A stretch of 47,826 nucleotides of DNA. Origin: an uncultured Prevotellaceae bacterium (GTDB lineage: Bacteria > Bacteroidota > Bacteroidia > Bacteroidales > Muribaculaceae). Every line of letters starts with the position of its first letter. Position 1 is the stretch's first letter. Under the pieces are notes generated by a model. The model saw nothing but the letters and a program-made list of their open reading frames with translations. It was not told the origin of the DNA and did no database searches. Location: the NCBI GenBank assembly GCA_947306175.1, contig CAMZFV010000024.1, forward strand, positions 1 to 47,826. Direction: 5' to 3'. Positions 34,439 through 44,264 of this stretch are shown here, piece after piece. Both the position numbers and the translations under genes were made by a program.

Positions 34439-37400
34439 ATGAAAGGACTGAAAAGATTTCTACTCAGCTTCATGCTTGTGCTGACGTGTACTTTCATGTA
34501 TGCGCAGACTGAAATCACAGGTACCGTCGTCGATGAAACTGGCGAAACAGTCATCGGCGCTACTGTGGTTGAGAAAGGTACCAGCAATGGTACTGTTACT
34601 GACTTTGACGGCAATTTCGTAATCAATGTCAATCCGGGTGCCACGCTCGTGGTTTCCTATATTGGCTATGAGAAAATGGAAGTGGCCGCACAGCCCGGTA
34701 TGACCATCACCCTCAAGGACAACGCCGTCGAGTTAAAAGAACTCGTGGTGACCGGTTACCAGGTACAGCGTAAGGCTGACTTGACCGGTGCCGTGGCTGT
34801 GATGGACATGAAGGGCCCGATCAGCGAGAGTGACCCCAACATGCTCAACTCAATGCAGGGAAAACTCTCGGGTGTTGACATCGTGACCGATGCTGCTCCT
34901 GGTGGAGGTAGTTCAACCATCCGAGTGCGTGGTATGAGCACCGTCAATGCTTGTGATCCCTTGTACGTCATCGATGGTGTGGCTACAAACGAAAATCTGA
35001 ATTCGTTGAATGCCAATGACATCGAATCCATTCAGGTTCTGAAAGATGCTTCATCGGCTTCAATTTATGGTAGTCGCGCTGCCAACGGTGTCATTATTAT
35101 TACCACCAAGAAAGGCAAGGACGGTCGCATGGCCATCAACTTGAACTACAATGCAGCCTTGCAGACAGTTGTCAGGACATTTGATGTGCTGAATGCAGCA
35201 CAGTGGGGTCAGGCTTACTGGCAGGCCGCCAAGAACGACGGTATCGCCCCCACGGCCGCAGCGGCATTGTATGGTAATGGAGCAACTCCCCAGCTGGTAA
35301 GCAGCGTCAATGGCATCGCCACTGCTGATACCGATTGGCAGACGGCAGTTTACAGCTCAGCGTGGACCCACAACATCTCGGCCAGCATCTCCAATGCCAG
35401 CGAAAAGGGTTCCTACCTTTTCTCGGGCAACTACATCAATCAGAACGGTTTGATGGACCGCACATTCTACAAACGCATCAGCGCACGCGTGAACTCCACC
35501 TACAACTTCAACCAGTACATCCGCGTGGGTGAAAACTTGATGGTGGCGAAGTGGGACAATCGAGGTGCCGACACTAACGGTGACCGTGGCATTCCTTATA
35601 GTGCCATGCGTCAGCATCCCGCCATTCCCATCTATTCGGCTGAAGGTGTGTTTGCCGACCCCGTAGCCATGTTGGGTAGCGACATTGACAATCCCGTGCA
35701 GACACTTTACAATGCCCGTGATAACCAAAACTCGTCATGGCGCATCTTCGGTAACGCCTATATTGACATCATGCCCATCAAGGGTTTGACCTTGAAGAGC
35801 AATATCGGTATTGAGCATGTTCAGTTCCTTAATAAGTCGCTCACCCGCAACGTCCGACCCAGTGACATCTCGAGCAACCGAGCCGTGAGCCGCGCTTATG
35901 GCCAGGGCGATACCTGGACTTGGACCAACACAGCAAACTACCTGCTGGACATTAATGGTGTTCATCACCTGACTTTCCTTGCCGGTACCGAGGCCATAAA
36001 GTATGTATATGAAGACCTGTCCGCCACACGCAAGGACTATGCCTTTGAGGATGTCGACTACATGCAGATTGGCTCTGGTTCGGGTACAATGACCAATGGC
36101 GGCGGTAAGCAGGAATGGGCTTTGTTCTCGCTCTTCGGCAAGGTGGACTATAATTATGCTGACCGCTACTTGTTCTCGGCAACACTGCGCCGAGATCAGA
36201 CCTCGCGTCTGTCAAGCAAGCACAATTCGGGTATTTTCCCCGCATTCTCGGCTGCATGGCGTATCTCGGAGGAGAGTTTCTGGGTAAAGAATCCCGTCAT
36301 TAGCAACGTGAAAATCCGTGCCGCTTGGGGCCAGAACGGTAACTCGGCAATTGCCAACAACTATGCTGCTTATTCAACCTACGTTTATGATATCGGTAAC
36401 GGTGCTTATGACTTGAACGGTACTAACACCGGCACGGTGAGCGGTATCAAGGTTCTCACCACTGGTAACCCCGACCTGAAGTGGGAGACCACTACCCAGA
36501 CTAACATCGGTATCGACGCTTATCTGTTTAACAATCAGATCAGCCTGTCGGCTGACTATTACTGGAAGGACACCAAGGACATGATCACCATTCCTCCCGT
36601 GCTCTCGGTTGCAGGTGAGAATGCTGCCAAATATGTGAACACTGGTGAGATGAAGAACCACGGTTTCGAGTTGAATCTGGGCTACCATTCGCCCATGTAC
36701 GGCGATTTCTCCTGGGATGCCAGCTACAACTTCTCAATGTATCGCAACAAGCTCCAGAAGTATAACGACAAGGTGAGCATCGTCGGTGGTGACTTCCGTC
36801 TCATCGAGGGTCAGCCCATGGGCGTTTACTACGGCTATGTGTGCGACGGTATTTTCCAGAACGCCGACCAGGTGAGCAACCATGCCATCCAGGAGGGTAA
36901 GGGCGTTGGCCGTCTCATCTACCGCGATATCAACGGCGACGGTATCGTGAACGACAACGACCGCTGCATTATCGGCGACCCCAATCCCGACTTCGCTATG
37001 GGTCTTAATCTGGGCCTCTACTACAAGAACTGGTCTCTTTCGACCTTCTTTGCTGGCGAATTTGGCTATGATATATATAATGGTACGCGTAAGCAGACCG
37101 AGTTCATGACCTATGGCAACCTGTACACCAACCGTGGTGTTGATGTGCTCAATGCATGGACTCCCGAGAACACAGGCGCATCTATTCCTGCCCTGACTAC
37201 CGTTGACGACAATAATGAGACCCGCATGTCCACCTACTTTGTTGAGGACGGTTCCTATTTCAAGTGTAAGTACATCAAGCTGGGTTACCGTTTCGATCAT
37301 CCCTGGATGCAGACTCTGGGCTTGACAGCGCTCAATGTCTACGGACAGGTCGAGAACGTTTTCACCTTGACCAAGTATTCTGGTCTTGACCCCGAGGTAC

Positions 37401-37486
37401 CCCTGTCAACCTATGGTGCCCGCATCGATAACGGTCCGTATCCCCGTGCCCGCACATTCTCTTTGGGTATCAACATGACTTTCTAA
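34439..37486 (+). CDS. SusC-like TonB-dependent outer-membrane transporter (fructan)
   Basis: A 1015-aa protein. Signal peptide ending at YAQ (about residue 23), a carboxypeptidase-regulatory-like domain (about 24-95, ITGTVVDETGETVIGATVVE), then the plug with ELVVTGYQVQRKADLTGAVA and VRGMSTVNACDPLYVIDGVA, and a large beta-barrel ending in a Phe (SLGINMTF). This is the pore of the SusCD pair that imports oligosaccharides across the outer membrane. Position and partner genes indicate fructo-oligosaccharides, probably from levan or inulin. It is the first structural gene of the PUL operon. Confidence 0.95.
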   Translation: MKGLKRFLLSFMLVLTCTFMYAQTEITGTVVDETGETVIGATVVEKGTSNGTVTDFDGNFVINVNPGATLVVSYIGYEKMEVAAQPGMTITLKDNAVELKELVVTGYQVQRKADLTGAVAVMDMKGPISESDPNMLNSMQGKLSGVDIVTDAAPGGGSSTIRVRGMSTVNACDPLYVIDGVATNENLNSLNANDIESIQVLKDASSASIYGSRAANGVIIITTKKGKDGRMAINLNYNAALQTVVRTFDVLNAAQWGQAYWQAAKNDGIAPTAAAALYGNGATPQLVSSVNGIATADTDWQTAVYSSAWTHNISASISNASEKGSYLFSGNYINQNGLMDRTFYKRISARVNSTYNFNQYIRVGENLMVAKWDNRGADTNGDRGIPYSAMRQHPAIPIYSAEGVFADPVAMLGSDIDNPVQTLYNARDNQNSSWRIFGNAYIDIMPIKGLTLKSNIGIEHVQFLNKSLTRNVRPSDISSNRAVSRAYGQGDTWTWTNTANYLLDINGVHHLTFLAGTEAIKYVYEDLSATRKDYAFEDVDYMQIGSGSGTMTNGGGKQEWALFSLFGKVDYNYADRYLFSATLRRDQTSRLSSKHNSGIFPAFSAAWRISEESFWVKNPVISNVKIRAAWGQNGNSAIANNYAAYSTYVYDIGNGAYDLNGTNTGTVSGIKVLTTGNPDLKWETTTQTNIGIDAYLFNNQISLSADYYWKDTKDMITIPPVLSVAGENAAKYVNTGEMKNHGFELNLGYHSPMYGDFSWDASYNFSMYRNKLQKYNDKVSIVGGDFRLIEGQPMGVYYGYVCDGIFQNADQVSNHAIQEGKGVGRLIYRDINGDGIVNDNDRCIIGDPNPDFAMGLNLGLYYKNWSLSTFFAGEFGYDIYNGTRKQTEFMTYGNLYTNRGVDVLNAWTPENTGASIPALTTVDDNNETRMSTYFVEDGSYFKCKYIKLGYRFDHPWMQTLGLTALNVYGQVENVFTLTKYSGLDPEVPLSTYGARIDNGPYPRARTFSLGINMTF

Positions 37487-37522
37487 ACAATGGGACAATT
37501 AATGATTAAAAATTCAAAGGCA

Positions 37523-39214
37523 ATGAAAACAACAATATATCGACTGATTTGTGTAGTCTGCATCCTTGGCGCATTTGCCTCATGTGATGATATGCTCGAT
37601 ACGGTTCCTCAGGGACAGTTTACTGCCGAGCAACTGGATGACAGTTCTGTGGAAGGTCTTGTAGCATCGGCCTATGCTGGTTTGGAAGCGCACTTCTATG
37701 GCAACAACGAGGCATTTGCCGGCCCGTCGACCAACTGGATTTTTGACGTGCGCAGCGACGACGCCTACAAGGGCGGTGGCGGCACCGGAATGGAAGAGAA
37801 CATCCATCTCTTGGAGGTGTCTGAGATCAATTCAGATAATGTGAGCTGCCTGAATAAGTGGCAGAACAACTATTACGCCATTTCTCGTGTACACAATGCA
37901 ATGAATGCGTTGAATGCAGCCAGTGGAGTAAGCAATGCCGACCAATTGATGGGCGAGCTGAAGACCCTGCGCGCATGGTATTATTTTGACCTCATCCGCA
38001 TCTTCAACCGTATACCTTACTTTACCGAGGAAGATGATGTGAACACTAAGACCAACGATGAGTTCACCCGCGACGAGATCTTCTCGTTCATCAAGAGTGA
38101 CTTGCTCGAGGCCATCGAAGTACTTCCCGCTGCTAAGAGCGCTTCGGGACGCATTACCAGAACGACTGCCCAGGCCATCATGGCCAAAGTTTGTGCCTTC
38201 ATCAGTGACTGGGAGGGTGTCAGGACTTATGCAGACGCTGTCATCTCAAGCGGACAATACAGTCTGTACAACAACTTCGGTGATCTGTCCAAGATTGCTT
38301 TCAACAATGGTAGCGAGAGCGTGTTTGCCCTCCAGTGCTCAACAGCAAGTGACAACGCCCACATAAACTGGTCCAACCTGCTCAACTGTACTTACAGTGA
38401 TGGTAACCTTTATGGTACGGGCGACGACTTCTTCTATGGCTCTCAGAACCTGGTGAATGCCTACCGCACCGACCCCAACAATGGCCTGCCTTTACTTGAC
38501 GGTTCATTCAATGATGTTAATGTTACAGAGAACTACGACGGTTGCCTTGACCCCCGTGTAGATTTCACTGTGGGCCGTATCGGTTATCCCTGGCGTGGTC
38601 ATCTCTATACTGCTGGCTGGTGCCGTGCCTATGACGTGTATGGTGAGTTCTCCAACAAGAAAGGTTGGCCCGCTCCTGAGGAGCCTCTTGCATCATGGCC
38701 TTGGGGTTGTAGTTCGTTGAACTTCATGTTCATCCGCTATGCCGACATCCTGCTCCTGAAAGCCGAAGCCCTCATTGAGCTTGCATCTGGCACCAATGCC
38801 GCTACCGATGAGAGCCTTGTTGAGGCCCGTGCCTTGGTTAATCAGGTGCGTCAACGTGCTGCCAATAGCATCGACGGCAGTTATTCGCCCCAAGACCTCG
38901 ATCCATCCAAGGCTGACTACTACGTGGGCCTGTATCCTACCGATTGGGACGGAAACCTGTACTGGACCAAGGAACGCGCCCGCCTGGCCGTTCGCTTTGA
39001 GCGTCGCTTAGAGCTGGCTCTGGAAGGCAACCGCTGGTTTGACCTCGTGCGCTGGGGTAATGATTACCTCGTGAACACAATGAACAACTATATGACCAAG
39101 GAGAGTACTCTGCGTCCCTATTATAGCGGACGTTCAGTCAGCGCCAACGAGATTTTCTTGCCTGTTCCCTTGGCAGAGATCGACAATTCCAATGGACTTT
39201 ACAAACAATATTAA
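37523..39214 (+). CDS. SusD-like glycan-binding lipoprotein (fructan)
   Basis: A 563-aa lipoprotein. I start at the ATG at 37523 (MKTTIYRLICVVCILGAFAS, then C), where the lipobox is correctly placed; ATGs at 37490 and 37502 would give an overlong N-region. The mature part has the SusD TPR helices (LKTLRAWYYFDLIRIFNRIP) and the conserved C-terminal RARLAVRFERRLELALEGNR and WFDLVRWGND motifs. It caps the SusC barrel and captures the glycan. It follows SusC closely in the same operon. Confidence 0.95.
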   Translation: MKTTIYRLICVVCILGAFASCDDMLDTVPQGQFTAEQLDDSSVEGLVASAYAGLEAHFYGNNEAFAGPSTNWIFDVRSDDAYKGGGGTGMEENIHLLEVSEINSDNVSCLNKWQNNYYAISRVHNAMNALNAASGVSNADQLMGELKTLRAWYYFDLIRIFNRIPYFTEEDDVNTKTNDEFTRDEIFSFIKSDLLEAIEVLPAAKSASGRITRTTAQAIMAKVCAFISDWEGVRTYADAVISSGQYSLYNNFGDLSKIAFNNGSESVFALQCSTASDNAHINWSNLLNCTYSDGNLYGTGDDFFYGSQNLVNAYRTDPNNGLPLLDGSFNDVNVTENYDGCLDPRVDFTVGRIGYPWRGHLYTAGWCRAYDVYGEFSNKKGWPAPEEPLASWPWGCSSLNFMFIRYADILLLKAEALIELASGTNAATDESLVEARALVNQVRQRAANSIDGSYSPQDLDPSKADYYVGLYPTDWDGNLYWTKERARLAVRFERRLELALEGNRWFDLVRWGNDYLVNTMNNYMTKESTLRPYYSGRSVSANEIFLPVPLAEIDNSNGLYKQY

Positions 39215-39229
39215 AGATCACATAGCATT

Positions 39230-41218
39230 ATGAAAAAGATATATTTAGGTCTTATCGCCATACTGACTATTTTCACTGCTTGTTCGGATGTTGACTTGGA
39301 GCCGATGAACTCCAGCGAGGCCGTGACCAATCTGCATGCTGAATACACGCCAGGCAGCCGACAGGTGACACTCAAGTGGACTAATCCCACAATGCCTGGC
39401 CAGACGGGTATCCAAATCATCAAGGACGACATTGATGTCATCAACTTGGATGGTGTGGTGGACAGCTACTTCATCAAGAAGGCTCCCGCCAACGTGGATG
39501 TATCTTATACCGTCAAGGCACGCTATAATGATGGCAGGGTTTCTGAGGGACAAACAGTGCGCCTGCACATTGACTATGAAGCTCAGAAAGGCGCTAACAT
39601 GGTGGCTATGCTCGTACCTGAGGACTATGAGACATCTGCCGACGAAAAGGCTGCTGTTAATTGGTTCCGTGCCAACTATGTGAACGCCAACAAGGGCGTA
39701 CTTCTCACACCTTCAACCATCGATGATCTTGACATCGAGAGCCAATCGGCATGTTGGGTAATGTGTGACCGCATCGGCATTGACCGTGGTTGGCAGAACT
39801 TGCCTGGCAATCTTGCGTCAACGGCAACTATCGAGGCACTTAAAGCCTTTACTACTGACGGAGGTAACCTGTTCCTGAGTAATCATGCTACGCAGCTTAC
39901 CGTAGCCGTCGGCCGTATCGCCGAGGCTTATGCTCCCGGTATCTATGGCAGCGGCGAGGGTGGCCAGAACAATGACATCTGGGGCTCACAGCCCATCATC
40001 GGCAACGCCGAGGGCCAGATCTACGACCATAGCGGTCACGATATCTATCGTGGTATGAAGTTCGTTTCAGGCCTATATGAGCGCAGCATCTACACGTTCA
40101 TTGGTTCAGGTGTGAAGGGTGACCACAACTGTATGTGGGATCTCAACGCCTACGGCCTCGCTCCCAATCCCAATGTCGTAAAGGCATGGGAAGACTTGAC
40201 CAACTCTCATGTGCTGGGTACTTGGAATCACGTGGTGGACTACTGCTGCGCCGGTATCGTGGACTTCGATCCGACCTCAACTTTCCCGGGTCGCATCCTT
40301 GCAGTAGGTCTTGCAGCCTATGAGTGGAACATCGGTGGCAACAACTCTTGCCAGGATCAGTTGGAGAAATTCACCACCAACTGCTTGACCTATGTGAGCA
40401 CTCCTGCCGAGAGCAAGGTGGCGATGCTCGTTCCCAACGACTATACCAACAGCGAAGACGAAAAGTCTGCTGTGGAATGGTTCAAGGCTAACTATGTGAA
40501 TTCCGGCAAGGGTATCCTGCTCACTCCCGCAACCATCGACGAACTGGATATTGAGAACAACCCCATGTGCTGGGTAATGTGTGATCGCATCGGCATTGAT
40601 CGTGGATGGGAAAACCTGCCTGGTAATCTTGCTTCAACTGATGTCATCACGGCACTGAAGGCCTATGCTGCCGATGGCGGCAACCTGCTGCTCACTAACC
40701 ACGCCACGCAGCTCACCGTGGCTGTCGGCCGTATCGCCGAGGCTTATGCTCCCGGCATCTACGGTAGCGGCGAGGGTGGCCAGAACAATGACATTTGGGG
40801 TTCGCAGCCCATCATTGGTAATGCCGAGGGCCAGATTTATGACCACAGCGGTCACGATATCTACTGGGGCATGGACTTCGTCAGCGGCTTGTACGAGCGT
40901 AGTATCTACACCTTTATTGGTGCTGGTGTGAAGGGTGATCACAACTGTATGTGGGATCTCAATGCCTATGGTCTCGCACCCAACCCCAATGTAGTGAAGG
41001 CTTGGGAAGACCTGACCAACTCGACCGTGCTCGGTACTTGGAACCACGTGGTTGACTACTGCTGCGCTGGTATCGTTGACTTTGCTCCCACCACGACCTA
41101 TCCTGGCCGCATCCTGGCTGTCGGCTTGGCCGCTTACGAGTGGAACATCGGTGTCAGCAATCCTTGCCAAGACCAACTCGAGAAATTCACTGGTAACTGC
41201 ATCAGTTACCTGAAATAA
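39230..41218 (+). CDS. Surface glycan-binding lipoprotein with two tandem DUF4960 domains
   Basis: A 662-aa lipoprotein (lipobox LTIFTAC, then S). An FN3-like domain (about 28-115, VTNLHAEYTPGSRQVTLKWT) is followed by two similar DUF4960 domains, residues about 125-392 and 397-661, offset by 272 residues. Both have VAMLVPxDY near the start, NHATQLTVAVGRIAEAYAPG, SGEGGQNNDIWGSQPIIGNA and GHDIY, and end with GRILAVGLAAYEWNIG. In B. thetaiotaomicron the levan locus protein BT1761 carries one DUF4960 and binds fructan at the surface. This protein should do the same with two sites. It starts 15 nt after SusD. Confidence 0.88.
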   Translation: MKKIYLGLIAILTIFTACSDVDLEPMNSSEAVTNLHAEYTPGSRQVTLKWTNPTMPGQTGIQIIKDDIDVINLDGVVDSYFIKKAPANVDVSYTVKARYNDGRVSEGQTVRLHIDYEAQKGANMVAMLVPEDYETSADEKAAVNWFRANYVNANKGVLLTPSTIDDLDIESQSACWVMCDRIGIDRGWQNLPGNLASTATIEALKAFTTDGGNLFLSNHATQLTVAVGRIAEAYAPGIYGSGEGGQNNDIWGSQPIIGNAEGQIYDHSGHDIYRGMKFVSGLYERSIYTFIGSGVKGDHNCMWDLNAYGLAPNPNVVKAWEDLTNSHVLGTWNHVVDYCCAGIVDFDPTSTFPGRILAVGLAAYEWNIGGNNSCQDQLEKFTTNCLTYVSTPAESKVAMLVPNDYTNSEDEKSAVEWFKANYVNSGKGILLTPATIDELDIENNPMCWVMCDRIGIDRGWENLPGNLASTDVITALKAYAADGGNLLLTNHATQLTVAVGRIAEAYAPGIYGSGEGGQNNDIWGSQPIIGNAEGQIYDHSGHDIYWGMDFVSGLYERSIYTFIGAGVKGDHNCMWDLNAYGLAPNPNVVKAWEDLTNSTVLGTWNHVVDYCCAGIVDFAPTTTYPGRILAVGLAAYEWNIGVSNPCQDQLEKFTGNCISYLK

Positions 41219-41231
41219 TTGATTCAGGATT

Positions 41232-43607
41232 ATGAAACTGAAACACATGCTGATTATCGCATTGGTGTCTGCCATCCCGGCAGGCGCCAGTGCCCAGCAG
41301 GTGGCGGCTCGTTTTAACATGTCGCTCACCTCTGGCGACAGGATAGAGGAGTCGGTGACACATAACCAGTATGTGGTTACTTCTCATCTGCCTGCTTGTA
41401 CCGTCAAAGGACTCAATGGTGACGCGTTGCGCTTCGACGGCTACTCCAATTACGTGAAGGCTGGTGTGCCAGTAAGTACATTTAATACTGATGCACTGAC
41501 AATCAGTGCTGTGCTTACTGCAGAAGCTTATCCGATGATGCAGGTGGATGTAGCAGAGTCAACACCGACGTTTGCCACAGTATTTGGTAATCTAGACGAC
41601 AAAAAGGGATTTGCTTTGGAGTTGTCTTCACAGGGAGACTTGAGGTTCCGATTCGGTTCTGCCTATGCCAACGGTTATCTCTTTACCGTCAATGGTGAAC
41701 AGAAACTGCCGCGCGGCAAGTGGAACGTGGTGACTATTGTGCTTGACAAGGCAGCAAATGCGGCAACGATTTACCTGAACGGAAACCCTGCAGGCAGTGG
41801 CCGCATGAGCCGAGCCGACATCGTTCATAGCACCACTGATTTCTATATCGGCAAGGATGCAACCAATGTGATGTCTGGTCCGTTCCTCATCAATACTTTT
41901 GTTGGACTGATTGACGACATCACGGTCTATAATGGCGCCATGACAGCCCAACAGGTGGCTGACCTTGTACCTGACAATCCCGAGTTGCCTGATTTCAATT
42001 ATCCTGCTGAGCGTTACGCATCGAGCCTGTGGCGCCCTCAGTTCCATGGCATGCCCTCTGGCGGTTGGACCAACGAGAGTCACGGCATGACCTACATTGA
42101 CGGTAAGTTCCATGTCTTTTTCCAAAAGAATGCCAACGGTCCGTACATGTCGCGTCTGCACTGGGGACACATCACAAGCGAGAATCTCTACTTATGGAGA
42201 GAGGAGCCCATCGCCATCGCTCCAGGTGAGAGTTATGACATCAAGGGTTGCTGGAGCGGTTGTGTCTATGACAACAACGGCACTCCGTCAATCCTCTACA
42301 CCGCTGTGGACAATGCCCGTGCCGTAATAGCTCAGGCTAGCCCCGTCAACGAGACGCTCATCGACTGGAACAAGCAGGGTATCATCATCAACGGACGTCC
42401 CTCAGGATTGTCTGATGACTTCCGTGACCCTTACCACTTCACGGCTAATGGACAGCAATACATTATTGTGGGCACTAGCAAGAATGGTGTGGGCGCCTGC
42501 ACGTTGCACAAACTTGAAGGTGGTACCTGGACCAATGACGGCTCAATTTTCTTCCAGGGTGGCAATGCCAATCAGCATGGCACTTTTTGGGAGATGCCCA
42601 ATGTAACCGACATGGGTGGAGGCAAATGGTTGTTCACCTGCACACCGCTGGGTATGGGCAGTGGAGTCCGCACCCTGTGCTGGACTGGCTCTATCGGTGC
42701 CGATGGCAAGTTTGTTCCTGACGGAAATGGCGTGCAGTATCTTGAGATGGGTGGCATCAGCCGTGATGGTTACGGTTTGCTCTCGCCCACCATCTACAAG
42801 AAAGACGGCAAGATCCTCATGCTGGGTATTGTGCCTGACAAACTGCCGACGAACACGAACTACAATATGGGGTGGGCGCACAACTACTCACTTCCTCGTG
42901 AAATCAGTCTCGCTGCTGATGGATCTCTGGTCCAGAAGCCCTATAGTGGTCTGACGGGTATGCGCACCACTACTGCTGTTTCCCGTGACCTTACACTTAA
43001 TGGTACTGAGTCATTGGCACCTGTCAGCGGTCGTCAGATTGAGTTGATGGGAGAGTTCACGGTTAGTTCCGGGACTATGGGATTTAATTTCCTTAAGTCG
43101 GGCGACAATAAGGTCTCTTTGACCTATGATGCGGCAAGCGGTAACATAACCCTCAACATGACTTCCCTGAACAGGACGTCCAATGATGGCGGAGTTTACA
43201 ATGGTGTCTATACAGCGGCTTTACCCAAGCGTGTAGCTGTTGGCGAAACATTGAAACTGCACGTTTATCTTGACGGCTCTATCGCTGACATCTTCGTGAA
43301 TGACACTTGGGCCTTCTCGGTGCGCATCTTCCCCAACGATGCCACCCAGATTGAGGCCGAAGCCTTTGCCACTGTTGCAACCTCCGCACACATCAAGGCT
43401 TGGACGCTGGACCCTACATTGTCCGCCTCTGATGACGGCATTAAGGGTGACGTGAACGGAGACGGCGAGGTAAATATTGCAGATATCAATGCTATCATCG
43501 ATATCATCTTGAGCGGAAATCAGAACAACCCTAAGGCTGATGTCAATGGCGATGGCGAGGTGAATATTGCTGACGTGAATGCAATTATTGATATTATCCT
43601 CAGTTAA
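41232..43607 (+). CDS. Secreted GH32-like enzyme with LamG and dockerin-like domains, altered catalytic motifs
   Basis: A 791-aa protein with a cleavable signal peptide (MKLKHMLIIALVSAIPAGAS), a concanavalin-A/LamG-type domain (about 60-245), a five-bladed GH32 domain (about 262-560), a beta-sandwich (about 570-725) and two dockerin-like repeats (about 737-791, DVNGDGEVNIADINAIIDII). In the GH32 core the nucleophile motif reads WTNESHG (279-285), with E282 where family members have Asp in WMNDPNG; FRDP (397-400) is intact; the acid/base motif is WEMP (453-456) in place of WECP. It should act on fructan but may differ in specificity or mechanism, or be a binding protein. It starts 13 nt after the DUF4960 gene. 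Confidence 0.85.
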   Translation: MKLKHMLIIALVSAIPAGASAQQVAARFNMSLTSGDRIEESVTHNQYVVTSHLPACTVKGLNGDALRFDGYSNYVKAGVPVSTFNTDALTISAVLTAEAYPMMQVDVAESTPTFATVFGNLDDKKGFALELSSQGDLRFRFGSAYANGYLFTVNGEQKLPRGKWNVVTIVLDKAANAATIYLNGNPAGSGRMSRADIVHSTTDFYIGKDATNVMSGPFLINTFVGLIDDITVYNGAMTAQQVADLVPDNPELPDFNYPAERYASSLWRPQFHGMPSGGWTNESHGMTYIDGKFHVFFQKNANGPYMSRLHWGHITSENLYLWREEPIAIAPGESYDIKGCWSGCVYDNNGTPSILYTAVDNARAVIAQASPVNETLIDWNKQGIIINGRPSGLSDDFRDPYHFTANGQQYIIVGTSKNGVGACTLHKLEGGTWTNDGSIFFQGGNANQHGTFWEMPNVTDMGGGKWLFTCTPLGMGSGVRTLCWTGSIGADGKFVPDGNGVQYLEMGGISRDGYGLLSPTIYKKDGKILMLGIVPDKLPTNTNYNMGWAHNYSLPREISLAADGSLVQKPYSGLTGMRTTTAVSRDLTLNGTESLAPVSGRQIELMGEFTVSSGTMGFNFLKSGDNKVSLTYDAASGNITLNMTSLNRTSNDGGVYNGVYTAALPKRVAVGETLKLHVYLDGSIADIFVNDTWAFSVRIFPNDATQIEAEAFATVATSAHIKAWTLDPTLSASDDGIKGDVNGDGEVNIADINAIIDIILSGNQNNPKADVNGDGEVNIADVNAIIDIILS

Positions 43608-43622
43608 TTATATAAGATTACT

Positions 43623-44237
43623 ATGATGCTGGTTGCAGATACTTTGGTTGTCATTGGACTCGCTACGGCTTCCTTGGGAACGATACAGGAGACCGGAGGA
43701 GTGCAGGAACACACCTTCTGGCTGCGTAACGACGGAACCGAGGCGGTAATGCTGCAACAGGGATACACTTCCTGTGAATGCACTGTCATTGACTTTGACA
43801 GGTATGCTCAGGTTCAGCCTGGCGATTCCTCCTGCGTCACCTTGAGGTTTAATCCACAGGGACGAGGCGGCGAGTTCAATGTGACAGGCACAGTAGTGTA
43901 TGGTACTGAGCGCAAACGTGTAAAATTGTCGTTGACAGGAAATAGCGTCCTCAGTGAGGAAACACTCATGATGCGATATCCTGTTGCCGTGAGCGAGTGG
44001 ACACGTCTTTCTACCGACCGTTTTGATTTGGGGGTGATGCATCCTGGCGAAACCAAAGAGAGGACTGTGGTCGTGCTTCATCGCGATGAGAACGACAGCA
44101 CCGAACAATTGACGGTATCTTTCACTCCTAATGACAAGACACCCAAGGGCTTGCAACATATCTCTTATCCTGCCGTTACAACCGAGAACGGCAAGCAGCG
44201 TCAACTGAACATCACTCTCGACGTGATGATAAAATAA
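43623..44237 (+). CDS. DUF1573 (ASH/Ig-like) protein in fructan operon
   Basis: A 204-aa protein with two Ig-like beta-sandwich units. The first carries the DUF1573 pattern HTFWLRNDGTEAVMLQQGYT, SCECTVIDFD and GDSSCVTLRFNPQGRGGEF. The N-terminus is weakly hydrophobic (MMLVADTLVVIGLATASLGT), so export is possible but not certain. Such domains mediate protein contacts or surface attachment. It lies 15 nt after the GH32-dockerin gene and 27 nt before the canonical GH32 gene. I know of no counterpart in the B. thetaiotaomicron levan locus, so its role here is open. Confidence 0.75.
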   Translation: MMLVADTLVVIGLATASLGTIQETGGVQEHTFWLRNDGTEAVMLQQGYTSCECTVIDFDRYAQVQPGDSSCVTLRFNPQGRGGEFNVTGTVVYGTERKRVKLSLTGNSVLSEETLMMRYPVAVSEWTRLSTDRFDLGVMHPGETKERTVVVLHRDENDSTEQLTVSFTPNDKTPKGLQHISYPAVTTENGKQRQLNITLDVMIK

Positions 44238-44264
44238 CTAAGGACTAAAAAAAGAACTAAAAAA

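Noticed and set aside
37490..37522. Earlier ATG starts for the SusD-like gene
   Set aside because: They place the lipobox Cys too far from the N-terminus; the ATG at 37523 gives a standard lipoprotein signal peptide.
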